Positions 34,922 to 43,162 of a stretch of DNA of 64,000 nucleotides are shown one piece after another (positions within the stretch are counted from its first letter, which is position 1; every line of letters starts with the position of its first letter). A program made the translations under genes and the position numbers. Below the pieces are notes generated by a model, which did not search any database, had not been told where the DNA came from, and saw nothing but the letters and a program-made list of their open reading frames with translations. This DNA is from CAVQCA01 sp963763115 (GTDB lineage Bacteria; Pseudomonadota; Gammaproteobacteria; UBA9214), in assembly GCA_963763115.1 (NCBI GenBank), contig CAVXNM010000030.1, positions 1-64,000 on the forward strand, given 5' to 3'.

Positions 34922-36934
34922 TCACACCGTCATGCCGAGGTTTCTTTCCTCCATGCGACGGATCTCGTCGCGCAGACGTGCGGCCTCCTCGAATTCGAGG
35001 TTGCGGGCGTGTTCGTACATCCGCTGCTCCAGTTTGCCGACCTCCCTGGCCAGCTGCTCAGGGCTGAGACGTCCGTACCGGGCGATCTCCTCGGCCACCC
35101 GGGCGAATTCCCGCACGCCCGCATGTTCCTTGACCACAGCGCCTTCCATCACGTCGGTGACCGCCTTTTCTATACTCCGTGGCGTGATTCCGTGAGCCTG
35201 GTTATAGGCCTGCTGCTTCTCGCGCCGGCGATCGGTCTCGTCGATGGCGCGCCGCATCGACCCGGTGATCCGGTCCGCATAAAGTATGGCCTTGCCGCGC
35301 AGGTTGCGGGCCGCGCGCCCCATGGTCTGTATCAGGGAGCGATCAGAACGCAGGAAGCCCTCCTTGTCCGCATCCAGGATGGCGACCAGCGACACTTCCG
35401 GCATATCCAGGCCTTCGCGCAACAGGTTGATGCCGACCAGCACATCGAATGTTCCCAGACGCAGGTCGCGGATAATTTCCATCCGTTCCACGGTATCGAT
35501 GTCGGAGTGAAGATAGCGCACCTGCACGCCGTGTTCAGCCAGATACTCGGTCAGATCCTCGGCCATGCGTTTCGTCAGGGTCGTTACCAGCACGCGGTCG
35601 CCCTGCGCCACCCGCAGCCGGATCTCCGAGAGCAGGTCATCAACCTGTGTCGCAGCCGGTCGCACCTCGATTTCCGGATCGACCAGCCCCGTCGGTCGCA
35701 CCAGCAGTTCCACTACGGCATCGGCGTGTTCCGCCTCGTAGGGTCCGGGCGTGGCCGAGGTGAACAGGGTCTGGGGCGCCAGGCGCTCGAACTCATCAAA
35801 ACGCAGCGGCCGGTTATCCAGCGCCGAGGGCAGGCGGAACCCGTATTCCACCAGGTTCTCCTTGCGCGAGCGGTCGCCCCGGTACATCCCGCCCAGCTGG
35901 GGTATAGTGACATGTGATTCATCGATGACCAGCAGCGCGTTGGCGGGCAGGTAATCAAACAGCGTCGGTGGCGGCTCGCCGGGCTGGCGGCCCGAGAGGT
36001 AGCGCGAGTAGTTCTCGATCCCCGAGCAGTAACCCAGTTCCGCCATCATTTCAATATCGAACAGGGTACGCTGCTCCAGACGCTGCGCTTCCACCAGCTT
36101 GCTCGCCTGACGCAGTTCTTCAAGACGCAGTTTCAGATCCACCTTGATCTGATCGACGGCATTCAGGACGATATCGCGCGGCGTGGCGTAGTGGGTCCTG
36201 GGATAGATGGTCAGTCGCGGCACCCGCCGCAACACCGTGCCGGTCAGCGGATCAAACCAGGCAAGGGAATCGATCTGATCGTCAAACAGCTCCACGCGCA
36301 CGGCCTCACCCTCCGACTCCGCCGGAAAGATATCGATAATCTCCCCCCGGACGCGGTATGTGGCGCGATGCAGTTCCACCTCATTGCGCGTGTACTGCAA
36401 TTCGGCCAGGCGCCGCAGGATGACACGCTGGTCCGCCGCTTCCCCGCGCACCAGATGCAGCACCATGCTCAGATAGGCGCGCGGGTCGCCGAGACCGTAG
36501 ATGGAAGACACGGTGGCGACGATGATTGTATCGGCCCGTTCCAGCAGCGCCCTGGTCGCCGACAGTCGCATCTGCTCGATATGCTCGTTGATCGAGGCGT
36601 CCTTTTCTATGTAGGTATCCGAGGCCGGAACATAGGCCTCGGGCTGGTAGTAGTCGTAATAGGAGACAAAGTATTCAACCGCATTGTGCGGGAACAGCCC
36701 GCGCATTTCCCCGTAGAGCTGGGCGGCCAGCGTCTTGTTGGGTGCCAGTATGATGGCCGGCCGCTGTACCGCCTGAATGACATTGGCGATGGTATAGGTC
36801 TTGCCCGAACCGGTTACACCCAGCAGGGTCTGGTGAGCCAGGCCGTCAGTCAGTCCCTCGACGAGCGCCGCAATGGCTTCCGGCTGGTCGCCGGACGGTT
36901 GCAACACCGATGTCAGTTGGAATTCCCCGGTCAC
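34922..36934 (-). CDS. uvrB: Excinuclease ABC subunit B
   Basis: 670 aa (E. coli 673). The Walker A motif GVTGSGKTYT is near residue 40, the YYDYYQPEAYVP beta-hairpin for damage binding near 92-103, helicase motifs in the C-terminal half (IQTMGRAARN), and the C-terminal UvrC-binding UVR motif ending LRDEIRRMEERN. UvrB is the damage-verifying helicase of nucleotide excision repair. Monocistronic here and divergent from the aminotransferase gene. Confidence 0.98.
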   Translation of the reverse strand: MTGEFQLTSVLQPSGDQPEAIAALVEGLTDGLAHQTLLGVTGSGKTYTIANVIQAVQRPAIILAPNKTLAAQLYGEMRGLFPHNAVEYFVSYYDYYQPEAYVPASDTYIEKDASINEHIEQMRLSATRALLERADTIIVATVSSIYGLGDPRAYLSMVLHLVRGEAADQRVILRRLAELQYTRNEVELHRATYRVRGEIIDIFPAESEGEAVRVELFDDQIDSLAWFDPLTGTVLRRVPRLTIYPRTHYATPRDIVLNAVDQIKVDLKLRLEELRQASKLVEAQRLEQRTLFDIEMMAELGYCSGIENYSRYLSGRQPGEPPPTLFDYLPANALLVIDESHVTIPQLGGMYRGDRSRKENLVEYGFRLPSALDNRPLRFDEFERLAPQTLFTSATPGPYEAEHADAVVELLVRPTGLVDPEIEVRPAATQVDDLLSEIRLRVAQGDRVLVTTLTKRMAEDLTEYLAEHGVQVRYLHSDIDTVERMEIIRDLRLGTFDVLVGINLLREGLDMPEVSLVAILDADKEGFLRSDRSLIQTMGRAARNLRGKAILYADRITGSMRRAIDETDRRREKQQAYNQAHGITPRSIEKAVTDVMEGAVVKEHAGVREFARVAEEIARYGRLSPEQLAREVGKLEQRMYEHARNLEFEEAARLRDEIRRMEERNLGMTV

Positions 36935-37005
36935 GGCCTATTATGCAAACAGTTGAGATTAAGTATGATTGGCGCTGGCGCCATTAAAAAGACAGGATAG
37001 CAACT

Positions 37006-38196
37006 TTGAACAAGATCAGGCTCGCTAACCGGATACAACGCATCAAGCCCTCCACCACCCTCGCAATTACGGCACATGTTGCCGAACTGCGCGCGGACGG
37101 CAAGGACATCATCGGGCTCGGGGCCGGCGAACCGGATTTCAATACACCCGAACATATCCGGGCCGCCGCCATAGAGGCGATCAACGCCGGGTTCACGCGC
37201 TATACCGCCGTTGACGGAACCGCAGAACTCAAGCGGGCTATTATAGCGAAATTCAGCCGTGACAACGGCCTGACATACCGGCCGGACCAGATACTCGTCT
37301 CCTGCGGCGGCAAGCAGAGCTTCTTTAACCTGGCCCAGGCACTGCTCAACTCCGGCGACGAGGTTATCATCCCGGCACCCTACTGGGTTTCCTACCCGGA
37401 CATGGTCCGGCTGGCGGACGGGGAACCCGTTATCATCCGGGCGGGGGTCGAAACGGGATTCAAGATCACCCCGGAGCAGTTTGAGGCAGCCATTACGCCC
37501 AGGACCCGCCTGTTCGTCATCAACAGTCCGTCCAACCCGACCGGTGTTGCCTATTCGAGGTCAGAACTCAAGGCGCTGGGCGACGCACTGAAACGCCACC
37601 CCCAGCTGCTGATCGCCACCGATGACATGTACGAGCACATCCTCTGGAGCGAGGAGCCGTTCTGCAATATCCTCAACCCCTGCCCGGAACTCTACGAGCG
37701 CACGATCGTGCTGAACGGAGTATCAAAGGTCTATGCGATGACCGGCTGGCGCATTGGCTACGCCGGCGGTCCGGCCGAGCTGATCAAGGCCATGAAGAAA
37801 GTCCAGTCTCAAAGCACGTCGAACCCGACATCGATTTCACAGGTAGCTGCTCAGGCCGCCCTGGATGGGGACCAGTCGTGCATTCAACCCATGCTGAAAG
37901 CCTTCAGGCAACGCCATGATTTCGTGGTAGAGGCACTGAACAGGATTCCCGGCGTCGTCTGCCTGCCAGCGGACGGCACCTTCTACTGTTTCCCGCATTT
38001 CCAGGCGGTCATCGACCGTCTGGACGGTATAGCGGACGACGTCGAACTCGCCGAATACCTGCTGGACAAGGCGGGGGTCGCGCTGGTACCCGGCACCGCT
38101 TTTGGTGCGCCGGGTTATCTGCGACTCTCCTTTGCCACCGGCATGGAAACACTGAAAGCGGCGCTGGAACGCTTGACGAAGGCATTGGCAAACTGA
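37006..38196 (+). CDS. Aspartate/aromatic aminotransferase, class I PLP (396 aa)
   Basis: A type I fold PLP aminotransferase: GLGAGEPDFNTPEHI at the N-terminus, the NSPSNPTGVAYS segment, the PLP lysine in NGVSKVYAMTGWRIGYAGG, and a C-terminal YLRLSFATGMETL with the Arg that binds the substrate carboxylate. This is the AspC subgroup Ib. The start is TTG 37006 preceded by AGGA; ATG is absent nearby. Divergent from uvrB over a 71-bp promoter region. Confidence 0.93.
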   Translation: MNKIRLANRIQRIKPSTTLAITAHVAELRADGKDIIGLGAGEPDFNTPEHIRAAAIEAINAGFTRYTAVDGTAELKRAIIAKFSRDNGLTYRPDQILVSCGGKQSFFNLAQALLNSGDEVIIPAPYWVSYPDMVRLADGEPVIIRAGVETGFKITPEQFEAAITPRTRLFVINSPSNPTGVAYSRSELKALGDALKRHPQLLIATDDMYEHILWSEEPFCNILNPCPELYERTIVLNGVSKVYAMTGWRIGYAGGPAELIKAMKKVQSQSTSNPTSISQVAAQAALDGDQSCIQPMLKAFRQRHDFVVEALNRIPGVVCLPADGTFYCFPHFQAVIDRLDGIADDVELAEYLLDKAGVALVPGTAFGAPGYLRLSFATGMETLKAALERLTKALAN

Positions 38197-38324
38197 TCAG
38201 TTATTCCTACATCGCTTATCCGACCCGCCTGACATAGCCGCTCGCCTGGCCGTGTATAATCGAATCGCAACATTGCGGTTTCCCGCAACACGCAAGATAT
38301 TTTCCACGGATGGAGGATGTCTGG

Positions 38325-38891
38325 ATGACTCAGTTTCAAACCGGCCATGGAGACTCGACCCGTCTACCCGTACGCAACCTGGGACTGACACTGCCCGAAC
38401 TTCTGATCAGCCTTTCAGTGATATCAATGATGACGCTCGCGGCACTGAACTACCTGCCCCCGTTGATACATTCCAGCCGCATGTCCGGCGAGGTCAACCG
38501 GTTTGTGGTGGCATTGCAGCTGGCACGCAGTGAAGCGGTCAAACAGGGACGCCGGCTGGTACTTTGCCCGCAAACCCGGCAACGCGTCTGCGGACGCAAC
38601 GCAGACTGGGAAAACGGCTGGCTGCTGTTTGTCAGCGACAACCGTGAACGGGAAGAGGATGAACCCTTGATCCTGGCGGCGCCACCGCTGGCCGGTTTCA
38701 TCAAAATGCGCTCGGGAAACCACCGCAAGCGTATTGTTTACCAGCCGGACGGCAGCAGTGGGGGGACAAACAGCTCGTTCACCTTCTGCGACAGACGGGG
38801 GCTCATCAAGCCACGGGTGATCTGCCTGTCGAACAGCGGCAGACCCCGCACGACGTATTCCCGTTGTGACGGCAAGCCGATACGCTGTTGA
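38325..38891 (+). CDS. GspH/FimT-family pseudopilin (188 aa)
   Basis: The prepilin cleavage motif LGLTLPELLISLSVI is followed by a hydrophobic helix, and the C-terminal part carries the GspH domain (ARSEAVKQGRRLVLCP, GWLLFVS). ATG 38325 is preceded by GGAGG. It is probably a minor pseudopilin of type IV pili or type II secretion, anchored in the inner membrane before processing. No other pilus genes are next to it. Confidence 0.88.
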   Translation: MTQFQTGHGDSTRLPVRNLGLTLPELLISLSVISMMTLAALNYLPPLIHSSRMSGEVNRFVVALQLARSEAVKQGRRLVLCPQTRQRVCGRNADWENGWLLFVSDNREREEDEPLILAAPPLAGFIKMRSGNHRKRIVYQPDGSSGGTNSSFTFCDRRGLIKPRVICLSNSGRPRTTYSRCDGKPIRC

Positions 38892-38965
38892 TCAGGGCCG
38901 GTCTCACGGGCAGGTTTCACATTGACCGCCAACCTCCCCATCCAGTATGATTTGGCGCCTGTTAT

Positions 38966-39041
38966 TCCCCGGTAGCTCAGTCGGTAGAGCGGGTGACTGT
39001 TAATCACTAGGTCGGCGGTTCGAGCCCGTCCCGGGGAGCCA
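38966..39041 (+). tRNA. tRNA-Asn(GTT)
   Basis: A complete plus-strand cloverleaf with CCA: acceptor TCCCCGG/CCGGGGA, D arm TAGCTCAGTCGG, anticodon loop CTGTTAA (GTT), T arm CGGTTCGAGCCCG. Its 3' 42 bp (39000-39041) recur at 49523-49564, so it is the integration site of the 10.5-kb element to its right. Confidence 0.97.
39000..39041. repeat. Left attachment-site copy (42 bp, within tRNA-Asn)
   Basis: Identical to 49523-49564. The two copies bound 10.5 kb holding an integrase at the far end. It spans the anticodon loop to the CCA end. Confidence 0.93.
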
Positions 39042-39090
39042 TATAAAACAATAAGATAGCAAAATACCAGCCACCTAAAAATCCCGCTAG

Positions 39091-39110
39091 GGTAGTAAAC
39101 GGGGTAGTAA
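39091..39110. repeat. Arm-type repeat GGTAGTAAACGGGGTAGTAA (left)
   Basis: This 20-mer contains GGTAGTAA twice and recurs exactly at 49345-49364 near the other end; a further GGTAGTAA is at 49492-49499. Position 50-70 bp from the left repeat and inside the right one fits integrase arm-binding sites. Confidence 0.7.
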
Positions 39111-39229
39111 AGAATGCACCCGTTAATTCAGCATCAAATATCATCCCATCACCCCGTGCGGGATCGCCGCGCCTGCGGTCGGACAGGCCATCAGGTGGTC
39201 TATAATTAATCTGTGAATACGTAATGATT

Positions 39230-39303
39230 AACCCGATGATCCAGGCATCAGCCTTGATGCCCTAGTCGGGGATCCCCCTCCCTCCTTATCATCGGGTTTT
39301 TTT
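39230..39303 (+). ncRNA. Candidate small structured RNA with terminator
   Basis: An outer stem AACCCGATGAT (39230-39240) pairs with ATCATCGGGTT (39288-39298) and is followed by seven T, as in an intrinsic terminator. Inside are a 7-bp hairpin GGCATCA/TGATGCC and the palindrome GGGGATCCCC. A TATAAT box at 39201-39206 lies 24 nt upstream, with only a weak -35. A transcript of about 85 nt is predicted. No gene ends just upstream, so this is not simply a gene terminator. It lies in a module partly repeated at 40306-40466. Confidence 0.5.
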
Positions 39304-39456
39304 CTGATATGGCATTGGCCCGATGATTGCGACACGCCCTATAGAACGGCCTAGTGACGGCTAGCTCTTTGGTACCCGCGCCGAGTCATCGGGTCATCAC
39401 ATTAAAACCTATAGTGCACAGAAACACACTTTGATTTGACTTCAGGCAATAACTCA

Positions 39457-39609
39457 TCAAAAAACGGTTACGCCTAGAAAATGGAGTCTCCCTGCCCGTT
39501 CCGCCTCCCGCCGCTCCCGCATAATCAATTCCATTTCCTCCCGCTCCCATTCGGCCAGCAGGCGCAGCAGGGCCTCGATCTCTTGGCGGGTCATCTTGGA
39601 CAGGCCCAT
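39457..39609 (-). CDS. Small charged protein (50 aa), TRQEIEALL family
   Basis: The frame encodes MGLSKMTRQEIEALLRLLAE followed by a Glu/Arg-rich helix and RLHFLGVTVF. The same family is encoded at 57282 on the opposite strand in the retron region (DLSHITRQEIEALLKMLAE...), and this conservation at two loci supports it being a real gene. Entirely helical, no motif of known function. Located between the tRNA-Asn end of the element and the M41-like peptidase gene, on the same strand as the rest of the element. Confidence 0.65.
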   Translation of the reverse strand: MGLSKMTRQEIEALLRLLAEWEREEMELIMRERREAERAGRLHFLGVTVF

Positions 39610-39663
39610 GACATGACGCGAGTCTGGTACGGTGGGCGGTGGGGGTCTGTCAGGTGGATCTGA

Positions 39664-40182
39664 TTACAATTTGAGCATATTCGGGTAGAAGCGGGAGATA
39701 AACCGCTCCCATTCGGCATCGGAAATATGGCCGTCTGCCCATTCGACTAGGAAGTCAAAATAATCAGGCTCCAGCGTTTTGTATTTCAGCAATGCCCTAG
39801 CGACAAAATCAACAGCACGGATATTCTCTGGCCTGCTCATTAGCTCCACGGCCTTGGCTTGCCATTCGTCCAGGGTGCCAGGAAGTGACCATATGGTTAT
39901 CAGTTCGGCTGCATTATCCATATCATCACTACATCCCAACAGGGCAATATCCTTGTCGTGCCCGATGGCAATCAATGCGGCATATCCGGCGCAATAACAA
40001 ATAACCTGATCCGGTGCTTGCGCAGCATTCCATACGTTGTCTTTTCCTTCCCCCGTACAACCCCCCAGATTGCCATCATGCGGTCTAATCGTTACCTGCA
40101 ATTGCAAGATATCATGCCGCAAATGGGCAATAGCATGGCCAGCCTCATGGTATGCAGTCTGTTTCCTTTCTGAATCCGGCAT
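39664..40182 (-). CDS. FtsH/M41-type peptidase-domain-like protein (172 aa)
   Basis: The N-terminus MPDSERKQTAYHEAGHAIAH carries the zinc-peptidase motif HEAGH of M41 (FtsH) proteases, without the AAA+ ATPase domain. A further region DDMDNAAELI resembles the third-ligand segment of that family. ATG 40182 is preferred to upstream codons, because the extended N-terminus would run through a hairpin and a repeat module. Only 14 nt separate the start from a terminator hairpin, so expression may depend on readthrough. Stand-alone HEAGH proteins occur in phage-related islands; the substrate is unknown. Confidence 0.68.
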   Translation of the reverse strand: MPDSERKQTAYHEAGHAIAHLRHDILQLQVTIRPHDGNLGGCTGEGKDNVWNAAQAPDQVICYCAGYAALIAIGHDKDIALLGCSDDMDNAAELITIWSLPGTLDEWQAKAVELMSRPENIRAVDFVARALLKYKTLEPDYFDFLVEWADGHISDAEWERFISRFYPNMLKL

Positions 40183-40195
40183 TGCGAATCCTAGG

Positions 40196-40220
40196 AAAAA
40201 ACCCCGGCACATGGCCGGGG
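40196..40220 (-). terminator. Terminator directly upstream of the M41-like gene
   Basis: On the minus strand CCCCGGC pairs with GCCGGGG around a 5-nt loop and is followed by six T. It stops transcription from the right and lies 14 nt before the ATG of the M41-like gene, which makes it a possible attenuator for that gene. Confidence 0.8.
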
Positions 40221-40305
40221 TCTGATAGTTGACTTCCCGGGGTGGGAAATGATCATGTGGTTCCTGCGAGCCTCTCAGCCATCCCATCCTATGACCTCGC
40301 CCCCA

Positions 40306-40466
40306 ATCGCCGCGCCTGCGGTCGGTCAGGCGGTCAATTAAGTAGTTTCCCCAATATCCGCAACTCTGTCGATACATTAAAATACTTGTATCAGCCTTGA
40401 CCCGCTCATTACGGGAATACATCTCTAAGCCACGGTATAGGGATTGCGCCGAGTCTTCGGGTCATC
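40306..40466. repeat. Second copy of a regulatory module
   Basis: ATCGCCGCGCCTGCGGTCGG occurs at 39163-39182 and 40306-40325; GCGCCGAGTC followed by TCGGGTCATC occurs at 39378-39398 and 40446-40466 with one mismatch. ATCAGCCTTGA is also shared between them. The two modules are collinear but have diverged in the middle. The second ends 34 bp before a small membrane-protein gene. Confidence 0.65.
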
Positions 40467-40500
40467 TTAGCTTAATAGCTTAGCTGCCACGGAGGTAACG

Positions 40501-40686
40501 ATGAATGAACCCTTCATTCCATCCTTGGAGCAAAAACAGTCGACATGCAGAACATGCCTATGGGTGCGGAAATTATTGAATTGCACCAGATGCCTACTGA
40601 TGCTGCTGTTTCTGCTCCTAATCCCGCCCCTGTTGCTTGTTCTTAGTTGGCTAAAACTTACAGGTGCCATAAACAAACTATTCTGA
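40501..40686 (+). CDS. Small membrane protein (61 aa)
   Basis: Starts ATG 40501 after a near-perfect ribosome binding site (CGGAGGTAACG). Residues 1-29 carry four cysteines, including C-x-x-C in TCRTC, and basic residues; residues about 31-55 form one strongly hydrophobic helix (LLMLLFLLLIPPLLLVLSW). It is the only plus-strand gene in the element, divergent from its neighbours and preceded by the duplicated regulatory module, so it may be expressed separately, for example in the quiescent state. Superinfection exclusion or holin-like roles are possible but unproven. Confidence 0.65.
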   Translation: MNEPFIPSLEQKQSTCRTCLWVRKLLNCTRCLLMLLFLLLIPPLLLVLSWLKLTGAINKLF

Positions 40687-40723
40687 ATGGCTAGAGTTTG
40701 AGCTTGTCCCGACACGTCTTAGA

Positions 40724-40748
40724 CAAAAACCCCGCCACATTACCGGGG
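40724..40748 (-). terminator. Terminator of the minus-strand packaging genes
   Basis: On the minus strand CCCCG pairs with CGGGG around a 9-nt loop and is followed by TTTTT. It lies 42 nt after the stop of the gene at 40790. Confidence 0.7.
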
Positions 40749-40789
40749 CTGGTTGGGTTGGGCGAGACTCGGTTAAGCAGCAGCCGGGG

Positions 40790-41026
40790 TCAATTGATAT
40801 CAGTCACGGAATCAGGCCTCGCATTGTCGAACGCCAGCTCGGCAAGCAGACGGTCGGTGCGTTTGCGCAAGCCGGCCATGGAGCGGCGAGTCTCGATCCG
40901 TAGAGTTTGCTCGATCTCCTGCGGGTCGGTCAGAGATTCCATTGCCATCGACGCGCGATCAACCAGCAGCATCATCTCTGCGTCATAGCAGGCCAACACC
41001 AGGGTAGCCAGTTCATTGCGAGTCAT
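40790..41026 (-). CDS. Small hypothetical protein next to terminase (78 aa)
   Basis: The start MTRNELATLVLACYDAEMML at 41026 overlaps the end of the small terminase gene by 14 nt; the frame is open upstream but within that gene. The product is helical and charged with no recognised domain. Coupling with the terminase gene suggests a packaging or head role. The transcript ends at the hairpin just downstream. Confidence 0.6.
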   Translation of the reverse strand: MTRNELATLVLACYDAEMMLLVDRASMAMESLTDPQEIEQTLRIETRRSMAGLRKRTDRLLAELAFDNARPDSVTDIN

Positions 41027-41549
41027 GGCGCGGCCTCCGCGGTTTCTTCGTTGTGGGTTTACCCTTCTCAGGTGATTGCTTCCCGAGTGCTGCCAGTTCA
41101 TCCGCTGTGTTCGCAATGGCAGCGGTGCGGATAGCATGAACTTCATTCTTTGCTCGCTGACGGATCACGCCGGCCTCCTGATGCGCGCATGTGTTAGCGA
41201 TTCGGCCAGGCCAGGACTCGAGGATGCGCACAATCCGCACAGCGAATTCGTTAAAGGCGACCTGCGCGGACTCAGTCGGAATTACGCTACCTTGCGCAAT
41301 CGCAGCTTGAGTTTCCGCCAATCGTGCTTTCGCGCTCGTCAGTTTAGCCCGGGCAGTCTGCAATTCCGATGGCGCGACATGGCCGGCTGAACGCCTCATC
41401 AACCAGTTGATTGCTGATGCCGTGGTGATCTGACGTGCTTTGCCCTTCGTGCCACCGGCATCAGCAGGCATTCCTTCACGTAGCCACTTCGTTACCATCC
41501 GCGGTGTGCAGCCAACGATTTCAGCAAACTGGTTTCGTGTAACAATCAC
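41013..41549 (-). CDS. Terminase small subunit-like DNA-packaging protein (178 aa)
   Basis: Residues 1-40 form a helix-turn-helix (RNQFAEIVGCTPRMVTKWLR) as in gpNu1/DUF1441-type terminase small subunits, followed by a long helical part (AKLTSAKARLAETQAAIAQG) and a basic C-terminus. Such proteins choose the pac or cos site and recruit the large subunit. No large subunit is in the element, so it would have to work with a helper phage's enzyme, as satellites do. Confidence 0.7.
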   Translation of the reverse strand: MIVTRNQFAEIVGCTPRMVTKWLREGMPADAGGTKGKARQITTASAINWLMRRSAGHVAPSELQTARAKLTSAKARLAETQAAIAQGSVIPTESAQVAFNEFAVRIVRILESWPGRIANTCAHQEAGVIRQRAKNEVHAIRTAAIANTADELAALGKQSPEKGKPTTKKPRRPRHDSQ

Positions 41550-41984
41550 CGGCTTCTAACTCCTGCGATGGAACAAGGGACCGAAAAATTCTGAACCAAA
41601 AACGCACGAAAAACGCCGTGTGAATGACCCGAGGGTGCCACCCCCCCTGGAGTACCTTTTACTTATATTACAATAAGTTATGTACATTCCCGAATAACTG
41701 CCGGCCACGGAGAGAAGGAGGGCTTATGTTTCCCCCGCCGGCACTCAGCGGTTACTTGTATTCCGGCACTCACTGAGTTGCCGGTGGATGATCCAGGGTC
41801 CATCCCAGCCAATCGAAAAAAAGAGCCGCGCTCACAAGGCGCGGCGCAATGCCGGTCGTCAGTCCGGCGGAGGGCAGCGCGCATGCCGACGCGCCACAGA
41901 GGAAAAGGTCCGGCCACCCTTGTGAGGTGACCGGGTCAAAGCGCATCGCTTCATTCGGGCAGAAATTGCGACGCGCAAGACACA
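41550..41984. other. Gap between terminase and capsid genes
   Basis: No gene seen. It contains an AT-rich stretch near 41655-41690 that could hold the promoter for the terminase genes, and the capsid-gene terminator. Confidence 0.5.
41816..41845 (-). terminator. Terminator of the capsid gene
   Basis: On the minus strand GCCGCG pairs with CGCGGC and is followed by seven T (41816-41822 on the + strand are A). It lies 140 nt after the capsid gene stop, so capsid and terminase genes are probably separate transcripts. Confidence 0.75.
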
Positions 41985-43157
41985 TCACGAACCCGCATTT
42001 CGACAAATCGCACGATGATCCACGGCCAGCACTTGGCAATCGCAGCCGATCGTGAAAAGCATCCCGTCGCTTAAGACGCGCTTGCGTTCGAAGCGCAATG
42101 GACTAATCGACCCCTCTTTGAGAACAAGCTGCACGGAATCGCAGATCGTCGGATCGCTGACTGCATACCAGGCGCTCGATGCTGCCAGGCGCTGCTCGAT
42201 GATGGTTGACAGCTTAAGGTTGCTGTTCGGGTCACGATCACCCCATGCGGCCACGCGGATTTCCGCAAACTCGGCAGCGTAGGCGGACGAGCCGAGTAAG
42301 AAGCGTGGCAGCAGGTTCAGTGACTCACCCGCCGGCCCTTCCTGCGAGTTCATCAACGCAATCAGGGCGGAGACCCCTGCAATGGTCGGGGCCCCGGCCG
42401 AGGCGGCATCATTGGAATGCGCGGTGCTGAATAAATTCTCGCCATCAGACAGCGCGCCATTGCTGAGCAAAACCGCGTAGACCTTATCGCCGATCAGCCG
42501 GCTAACCGCGCGGCCCGCAGAGAGCAACGTCGCGGTGATCGCGGCCAGATCATCGTTGATCAAAGATTCTCTCGAAAGTGCCACAATCTCAGCATAGCTC
42601 ACCAGTTGCGCGCGCTCGCCGGCGGTGGAGTTGATGCCAAGGATACCGCTGGTGATCTCGGCGTTCTCGGTGTCCTCGGGCGGTGTTGCCAAGGTTGGCG
42701 CCTGCGGCCGGGAGAATGGCCTGTAATCGCGAGCAGTCGTCTGTCGTATCCAGATCGGCCATGTTTCCGCCGAATTGTTATAACCCATCGTCAGACTTTT
42801 CGATGCGATATTTTCGAGTAGGTCGGGGAAATCAGAACTGTTCAGCGCGCGGGACATGATCTGGCCGGGTTTGTCGGCCCCGGGAGGTATGGCGCCGGCG
42901 AGGCTGATATAGTCCCTCGCAATTGACGTTAAAGAGCGGACAAAACCCAGTTCACAATCAGGATGACATGCCCTGGCGGGAATCAGGTTTGTGCGATACA
43001 GCAACTCGTCACTCATGATCCGCGTAAAGGCAGAATGGTGGCTATTCAAACCGTGTTCGATATGAGTATATCGGGAGCCGCCATGTGGCCGGCCACCTCG
43101 TGCAGCGGCGCGTGCGCGTACGGCAGCAAAAAGTTCTTCATTTGTGGGTTCAGTCAT
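41985..43157 (-). CDS. Phage major capsid protein, half of a protease-capsid type (390 aa)
   Basis: The sequence matches the capsid half of prohead protease/major-capsid fusion proteins and Mu-type gpT heads: ALNSSDFPDLLENIASKSL, then SYAEIVALSRESLINDDLAAI, then GDKVYAVLLSNGALSDGENLFSTAHSN. The protease half is not present and I find no separate protease gene in the element. ATG 43157 is chosen; the frame is open further upstream. It forms the icosahedral shell; a self-encoded shell in a 10.5-kb element suggests a capsid-forming satellite. Confidence 0.78.
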   Translation of the reverse strand: MTEPTNEELFAAVRARAAARGGRPHGGSRYTHIEHGLNSHHSAFTRIMSDELLYRTNLIPARACHPDCELGFVRSLTSIARDYISLAGAIPPGADKPGQIMSRALNSSDFPDLLENIASKSLTMGYNNSAETWPIWIRQTTARDYRPFSRPQAPTLATPPEDTENAEITSGILGINSTAGERAQLVSYAEIVALSRESLINDDLAAITATLLSAGRAVSRLIGDKVYAVLLSNGALSDGENLFSTAHSNDAASAGAPTIAGVSALIALMNSQEGPAGESLNLLPRFLLGSSAYAAEFAEIRVAAWGDRDPNSNLKLSTIIEQRLAASSAWYAVSDPTICDSVQLVLKEGSISPLRFERKRVLSDGMLFTIGCDCQVLAVDHRAICRNAGS

Positions 43158-43162
43158 ATCAA

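Noticed and set aside
32394..36200. Long plus-strand frames opposite thrS and uvrB
   Set aside because: They mirror highly conserved genes; third-position GC creates such frames. No ribosome binding sites or domains.
39664..40422. Longer 252-aa form of the M41-like protein
   Set aside because: The extra 80 residues would be translated from a terminator hairpin and a duplicated non-coding module; the conserved domain starts after MPDSERK.
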